NCBI GenBank assembly: GCA_018970965.1
Contig: JAGWVG010000030.1
Location: forward strand, 1-11,145
DNA length: 11,145 bases
Reading direction: 5' to 3'
Origin: Alphaproteobacteria bacterium
GTDB taxonomy: Bacteria; Pseudomonadota; Alphaproteobacteria; Sphingomonadales; Sphingomonadaceae
Part shown: positions 8,242 through 11,145 of the stretch, piece after piece
Numbering within the stretch: position 1 is the first letter of the stretch
How the letters are laid out: each line of letters begins with the position of its first letter
Made by a program: the position numbers and the translations under genes
Notes under the pieces: model-generated
The model's input: only the letters and a program-made list of their open reading frames with translations
Databases searched by the model: none
Told to the model about the DNA's origin: nothing

Positions 8242-9287
8242 CCTTTACCCAATGGTTCCAATCCTGGGGTGGGGAGGCGTTTGGCTGGTTTTTGGCCACC
8301 ACCGTCCTCATTTTGATGATCGCCCTGCCGCTGATGCTGGCGGTTGCGATGATTATTTATGCCGACCGCAAAATTTGGGCCGCTATGGCATTGCGCCGTG
8401 GCCCGAACGTGGTTGGCCCGTTGGGCTTGCTTCAATCTTTTGCCGATGGCCTCAAGGTCATGTTGCAAGAGACGATCATTCCTTCGGCCGCTAATCGCGG
8501 GCTCTTCCTCCTTGCGCCGATCATCACCTTCACCGTGGCGCTGATCGTCTGGGCGGTCATTCCCTTTGGCCCCGGTATGGTGCTGGCCGACATTAATGTT
8601 GGCTTGCTCTATCTGCTCGCGGCCTCTTCGCTGGGGGTTTATGGGGTGATCATCTCGGGTTGGTCGTCCAACTCCAAATACCCCTTTTACTCAGCTCTTC
8701 GCGCCGCCGCGCAGATGGTGTCTTACGAAGTCTCGATTGGCTTTGTGCTGATTTCGGTCGTTCTTTGGGCGGACTCGTTCAATCTGTCGAAGATCGTCCT
8801 CGCGCAGCAGGGCCATATTTTTGGCTTCTTGAACGGATTTGGCTTTAACCCGCTGCTCTTCCCGATGGCGGTCGTCTTCCTGATTTCGGCCTTGGCCGAA
8901 ACAGCCCGCGCGCCGTTCGATTTGACTGAAGCAGAATCTGAACTCGTCGCCGGCTATCAGACCGAATATTCGTCGATGTCGTTCGCGCTGTTCTGGCTGG
9001 GTGAATATGCCAATGTCATCCTGATGTGCGGCCTCAATGCCATTCTCTTCTGGGGTGGCTGGTTGCCGCCAGTGGATTGGGCGCCGCTTTATGCTGTGCC
9101 GGGGATCATTTGGTTCTTCTCGAAGATCCTGATCTTCTTCTTCATCTTCTCATGGATCAAGGCAACAGTGCCGCGCTTCCGCTATGACCAGCTGATGCGG
9201 CTGGGCTGGAAGGTTTTCCTTCCGCTCTCCTTGGTCTGGGTTTTCCTCGTTTCGGGCTATCTGATGCTGACAAGGTACGGCGCATGA
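8238..9287 (+). CDS. nuoH: NADH-quinone oxidoreductase subunit H (ND1 homologue)
   Basis: Membrane subunit that links the peripheral arm to the proton pumps and forms much of the quinone chamber; 349 residues with about eight or nine hydrophobic helices. Diagnostic segments are [20 protein letters not shown] (residues 41-60), [20 protein letters not shown] with VSYEVSIGF (141-169), and [20 protein letters not shown] (220-239) followed by [10 protein letters not shown]. The C-terminal [19 protein letters not shown] is also typical. Asp43 sits where E. coli has Glu36; Asp is the usual alphaproteobacterial form. ATG 8238 is chosen over 8220 because of the GGAGG at 8226-8230 and the ATGA overlap with nuoG. 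Its stop overlaps nuoI by four bases. Confidence is very high; the start is slightly less certain. Confidence 0.96.
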   Translation: MTFTQWFQSWGGEAFGWFLATTVLILMIALPLMLAVAMIIYADRKIWAAMALRRGPNVVGPLGLLQSFADGLKVMLQETIIPSAANRGLFLLAPIITFTVALIVWAVIPFGPGMVLADINVGLLYLLAASSLGVYGVIISGWSSNSKYPFYSALRAAAQMVSYEVSIGFVLISVVLWADSFNLSKIVLAQQGHIFGFLNGFGFNPLLFPMAVVFLISALAETARAPFDLTEAESELVAGYQTEYSSMSFALFWLGEYANVILMCGLNAILFWGGWLPPVDWAPLYAVPGIIWFFSKILIFFFIFSWIKATVPRFRYDQLMRLGWKVFLPLSLVWVFLVSGYLMLTRYGA

Positions 9288-9772
9288 GTGCGATTGCTCA
9301 CTATATCAAAACCTTCACGCTCTGGGAGTTTGTGAAGGCGCATTGGCTGACCTTGAAGTATTTCTTCAAGCCCAAGGCGACGATCAACTATCCCTATGAG
9401 CGCAATCCGCTCTCGCCCCGTTTCCGCGGCGAACATGCTCTGCGCCGTTATCCCAATGGCGAAGAACGCTGCATTGCGTGCAAACTGTGCGAAGCTGTGT
9501 GCCCGGCGCTCGCGATCACCATTGAGGCTGAGCCGCGCGATGACGGCAGCCGCCGCACCACGCGCTACGACATTGATATGACGAAGTGCATTTATTGCGG
9601 CTTTTGTCAGGAAGCGTGCCCGGTCGACGCCATTGTCGAAGGGCCGAACCTCGAATTTTCGACCGAGACGCGTGAAGAGCTTCTCTATGACAAAGCCAAG
9701 CTGCTCGCCAATGGCGACCGTTGGGAACGCGCCATCGCTGCGAATATCGCCGCTGATGCGCCCTATCGTTGA
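9284..9772 (+). CDS. nuoI: NADH-quinone oxidoreductase subunit I (TYKY, clusters N6a and N6b)
   Basis: Ferredoxin-type subunit that carries electrons from the NuoG chain to N2; 162 residues. Two 4Fe-4S motifs are complete: [20 protein letters not shown] (Cys63, 66, 69, 73) and [20 protein letters not shown] (Cys102, 105, 108, 112). As usual for 8Fe ferredoxins, the last cysteine of each motif would ligate the other cluster. The N-terminal amphipathic helix ([20 protein letters not shown]) and the [20 protein letters not shown] segment that docks on NuoH/NuoD are present, and the end [19 protein letters not shown] is typical. The start makes an ATGA overlap with the nuoH stop. It is followed by the longest gap inside the operon. 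Confidence is very high. Confidence 0.98.
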   Translation: MSAIAHYIKTFTLWEFVKAHWLTLKYFFKPKATINYPYERNPLSPRFRGEHALRRYPNGEERCIACKLCEAVCPALAITIEAEPRDDGSRRTTRYDIDMTKCIYCGFCQEACPVDAIVEGPNLEFSTETREELLYDKAKLLANGDRWERAIAANIAADAPYR

Positions 9773-9780
9773 TCGGTAAG

Positions 9781-9788
9781 AGGGGGAG
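9781..9788 (+). promoter_or_regulatory. Strong ribosome binding site for nuoJ
   Basis: AGGGGGAG stands in the 19-base gap between the nuoI stop and the nuoJ ATG at 9792. nuoJ does not overlap its upstream gene, so this site probably supports independent initiation where coupling is lost. Confidence 0.7.
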
Positions 9789-9791
9789 ACC

Positions 9792-10403
9792 ATGATCCAG
9801 GCATTCGCCTTTTACCTGTTTTCGGCCATCGTCATCCTGTCGGGTGCGCTGACCGTATTGTCGCGCAATCCGGTGCATAGCGTGCTGTGGTTGATCCTCG
9901 CCTTTTTCAACGCCGCAGGCCTGATGGTGCTGGTGGGGGCAGAGTTCATCGCGATGCTGCTCGTCATTGTCTATGTCGGCGCGGTTGCGGTGCTGTTCCT
10001 CTTTGTTGTCATGATGCTCGACATTGATTTTGCGGAATTGCGCAGCGGCTTTGTGCGTTATGGCTTTTTCGGGCTGTTGATCGCGCTGGTGCTGGCCGGC
10101 GAATTGATCATTGCTGGTGGTGCATGGTCCGCAGGCGCGATTGATATTGCCCATCGCGCGGCGCCGGCCTCGGCCGATCTCAGCAATATCGAAGCGATGG
10201 GTGCGCTCATCTATTCCAAATATCTGTATATTTTCGAAGCAGCTGGCTTGGTTCTCTTGGTCGCGATGATTGGGGCGATTGTTCTCACGCATCGGGATCG
10301 CAAGGATACGCGTCCGCAGAACATCTCGGATCAGGTGAAGCGCCGTCCGCAAGATGCGGTGCGCAACGTGAACCAGCCGGTCGGGCAGGGGGTAGAGCTA
10401 TGA
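9792..10403 (+). CDS. nuoJ: NADH-quinone oxidoreductase subunit J (ND6 homologue)
   Basis: Membrane-arm subunit between the quinone chamber and NuoK; 203 residues with five hydrophobic helices at about 1-21, 28-47, 53-76, 89-110 and 146-167. The signature is [19 protein letters not shown] followed by [20 protein letters not shown] and [10 protein letters not shown]. The third helix is the one that contains the conformationally important pi-bulge in ND6, and Glu51 is the conserved acidic residue at its start. A polar C-terminal tail with [13 protein letters not shown] and PGQ-like end (PVGQGVEL) matches alphaproteobacterial homologues. A strong AGGGGGAG precedes the ATG. The stop overlaps nuoK by four bases. 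Confidence is very high. Confidence 0.96.
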   Translation: MIQAFAFYLFSAIVILSGALTVLSRNPVHSVLWLILAFFNAAGLMVLVGAEFIAMLLVIVYVGAVAVLFLFVVMMLDIDFAELRSGFVRYGFFGLLIALVLAGELIIAGGAWSAGAIDIAHRAAPASADLSNIEAMGALIYSKYLYIFEAAGLVLLVAMIGAIVLTHRDRKDTRPQNISDQVKRRPQDAVRNVNQPVGQGVEL

Positions 10404-10705
10404 TCGGGCTCCAGCATTATCTGGTCGTCTCGGCGATCCTCTTCGTGATGGGGGTGCTGGGCATCTTCATCAACCGCAAGAACATCATCATCATTTTGAT
10501 GGCGATTGAACTCATCCTCTTGTCGGTGAACATCAACCTTGTCGCCTTCAGCGCCTATCTGGGTGATCTGGTGGGGCAGGTGTTTGCCATGTTCGTGCTG
10601 ACCGTTGCTGCTGGTGAAGCGGCCATTGGTCTGGCCATCCTTGTCATCTATTTCCGCGGACGCGGGTCGATTGCGGTTGATGATGTCAACCGGATGAAAG
10701 GTTAA
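10400..10705 (+). CDS. nuoK: NADH-quinone oxidoreductase subunit K (ND4L homologue)
   Basis: Small three-helix membrane subunit involved in proton translocation; 101 residues, the family length. The two membrane glutamates essential in E. coli (Glu36 and Glu72) appear as Glu37 in [21 protein letters not shown] and Glu73 in [18 protein letters not shown]. The start makes an ATGA overlap with nuoJ, and a run of G at about 10387-10392 serves as the ribosome binding site. Its own last codons contain GAAAGG, the likely ribosome binding site for nuoL five bases downstream. Confidence is very high. Confidence 0.97.
   Translation: MIGLQHYLVVSAILFVMGVLGIFINRKNIIIILMAIELILLSVNINLVAFSAYLGDLVGQVFAMFVLTVAAGEAAIGLAILVIYFRGRGSIAVDDVNRMKG
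10696..10701 (+). promoter_or_regulatory. Ribosome binding site supporting a GTG start for nuoL
   Basis: GAAAGG at the end of nuoK is 9 bases before the GTG at 10711. It supports that codon as the nuoL start, since no in-frame ATG occurs near the beginning of the nuoL frame. Confidence 0.6.
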
Positions 10706-10710
10706 GCGTC

Positions 10711-11145
10711 GTGGAAACCATCAAGCTTATTGTTTTCCTGCCGCTTTTGGCCTCGATTATCGCGGGCCTTGGCAATCGGATGATTGGCAATGTCGCGGCA
10801 AAAGCCGTGACGACGGCGGCGCTGTTTATCTCTTGCGCGCTGAGCTGGCCGATTTTCCTCGGCTTTATGGGGGGCAGTGCTGAGGCACATGTTGTTCCGG
10901 TGCTGGATTTCATCCGCTCGGGCGATTTGAACGTTCAGTGGTCGCTGCGCGTTGATACGCTGACAGCGGTGATGCTGGTGGTGGTGACGAGCGTCTCCAG
11001 CCTCGTCCACCTGTATAGCTGGGGCTACATGTCGGAAGACCCCAGTCAGCCGCGTTTCTTTGCCTATCTCTCGCTCTTCACCTTTGCGATGTTGATGCTG
11101 GTGACAGCGGATAGCCTGGTGCAGATGTTCTTCGGCTGGGAAGGC
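10711..11145 (+). CDS. nuoL: NADH-quinone oxidoreductase subunit L (ND5 homologue, 3'-truncated by window edge)
   Basis: Distal antiporter-like proton-pumping subunit of the membrane arm. 145 codons are visible in an open frame that runs off the window; the family is usually above 600 residues. The start is GTG, giving [20 protein letters not shown], the expected first membrane helix. Next come the periplasmic segment with [19 protein letters not shown], the helix ending [12 protein letters not shown], and the family-specific [20 protein letters not shown] followed by [16 protein letters not shown]. That last segment is the entry to the conserved antiporter (proton_antipo_M) domain. nuoL starts five bases after the nuoK stop. 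The rest of the gene, then nuoM and nuoN, is expected beyond the edge. The glutamate in GWEG is the conserved helix-5 residue of antiporter-like subunits. Confidence 0.95.
   Translation, partial: METIKLIVFLPLLASIIAGLGNRMIGNVAAKAVTTAALFISCALSWPIFLGFMGGSAEAHVVPVLDFIRSGDLNVQWSLRVDTLTAVMLVVVTSVSSLVHLYSWGYMSEDPSQPRFFAYLSLFTFAMLMLVTADSLVQMFFGWEG

Noticed and set aside
9121..9152. CTT/TTC-rich pyrimidine tract in nuoH as a simple-sequence repeat
   Set aside because: It is interrupted and simply encodes a Phe/Ile/Leu-rich membrane helix; no regular repeat unit persists.
9516..10352. 278-codon minus-strand open frame across nuoI and nuoJ
   Set aside because: It runs across two genuine genes and their junction and reads as a charged, His/Arg/Gln-rich sequence, which is the antisense of hydrophobic membrane codons.
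1..11145. A hidden novel system, mobile element or CRISPR array
   Set aside because: Both strands were read for terminal inverted repeats, regularly spaced direct repeats, transposase or phage motifs and unexplained open frames; nearly all of the window is accounted for by conserved housekeeping genes.

Overview
The window is a compact stretch of ordinary bacterial chromosome, with every supported gene on the + strand. It holds the 3' part of an elongation factor P gene, an inositol-monophosphatase-family gene, and the first twelve genes (nuoA to nuoL) of a 14-subunit respiratory complex I (NADH:quinone oxidoreductase) operon. The right edge cuts nuoL. I found no mobile element, CRISPR array, tRNA, rRNA or defence-type locus, and no previously undescribed system.

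The organism is most likely an alphaproteobacterium, possibly of the Sphingomonadales. This is inference from the alphaproteobacterial/mitochondrial character of the Nuo subunits (separate NuoC and NuoD, NuoE with a mitochondrial-like C-terminal tail, DRKIWAA in NuoH, NuoG without the N7 cysteines) and from a moderately GC-rich composition judged by eye.

Layout: efp (partial, 2-493) is followed after 42 bases by a GTG-started inositol-phosphatase gene (536-1348). A 179-base gap (1349-1527) is the only sizeable non-coding stretch and should carry the nuo promoter and leader. From 1528 to the right edge the nuo genes are packed almost without gaps. A/B overlap by 10 bases, B/C by 1, C/D by 4, D/E by 1, and E/F by 10 or 4 depending on the start. 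F/G are 2 bases apart, G/H and H/I overlap by 4, I/J are 19 apart, J/K overlap by 4, and K/L are 5 apart. This points to one mRNA with extensive translational coupling.

How the genes work together: NuoE, NuoF and NuoG form the NADH-oxidising module, with FMN and clusters N1a, N3, N1b, N4 and N5. NuoB, NuoC, NuoD and NuoI form the connecting module that carries electrons through N6a, N6b and N2 to the quinone pocket. NuoA, NuoH, NuoJ, NuoK and NuoL belong to the proton-pumping membrane arm. All expected cluster ligands, the quinone-site His/Tyr pair of NuoD and the membrane glutamates of NuoK are present, so the operon looks intact and functional as far as it is visible. nuoM and nuoN are expected just beyond the right edge.
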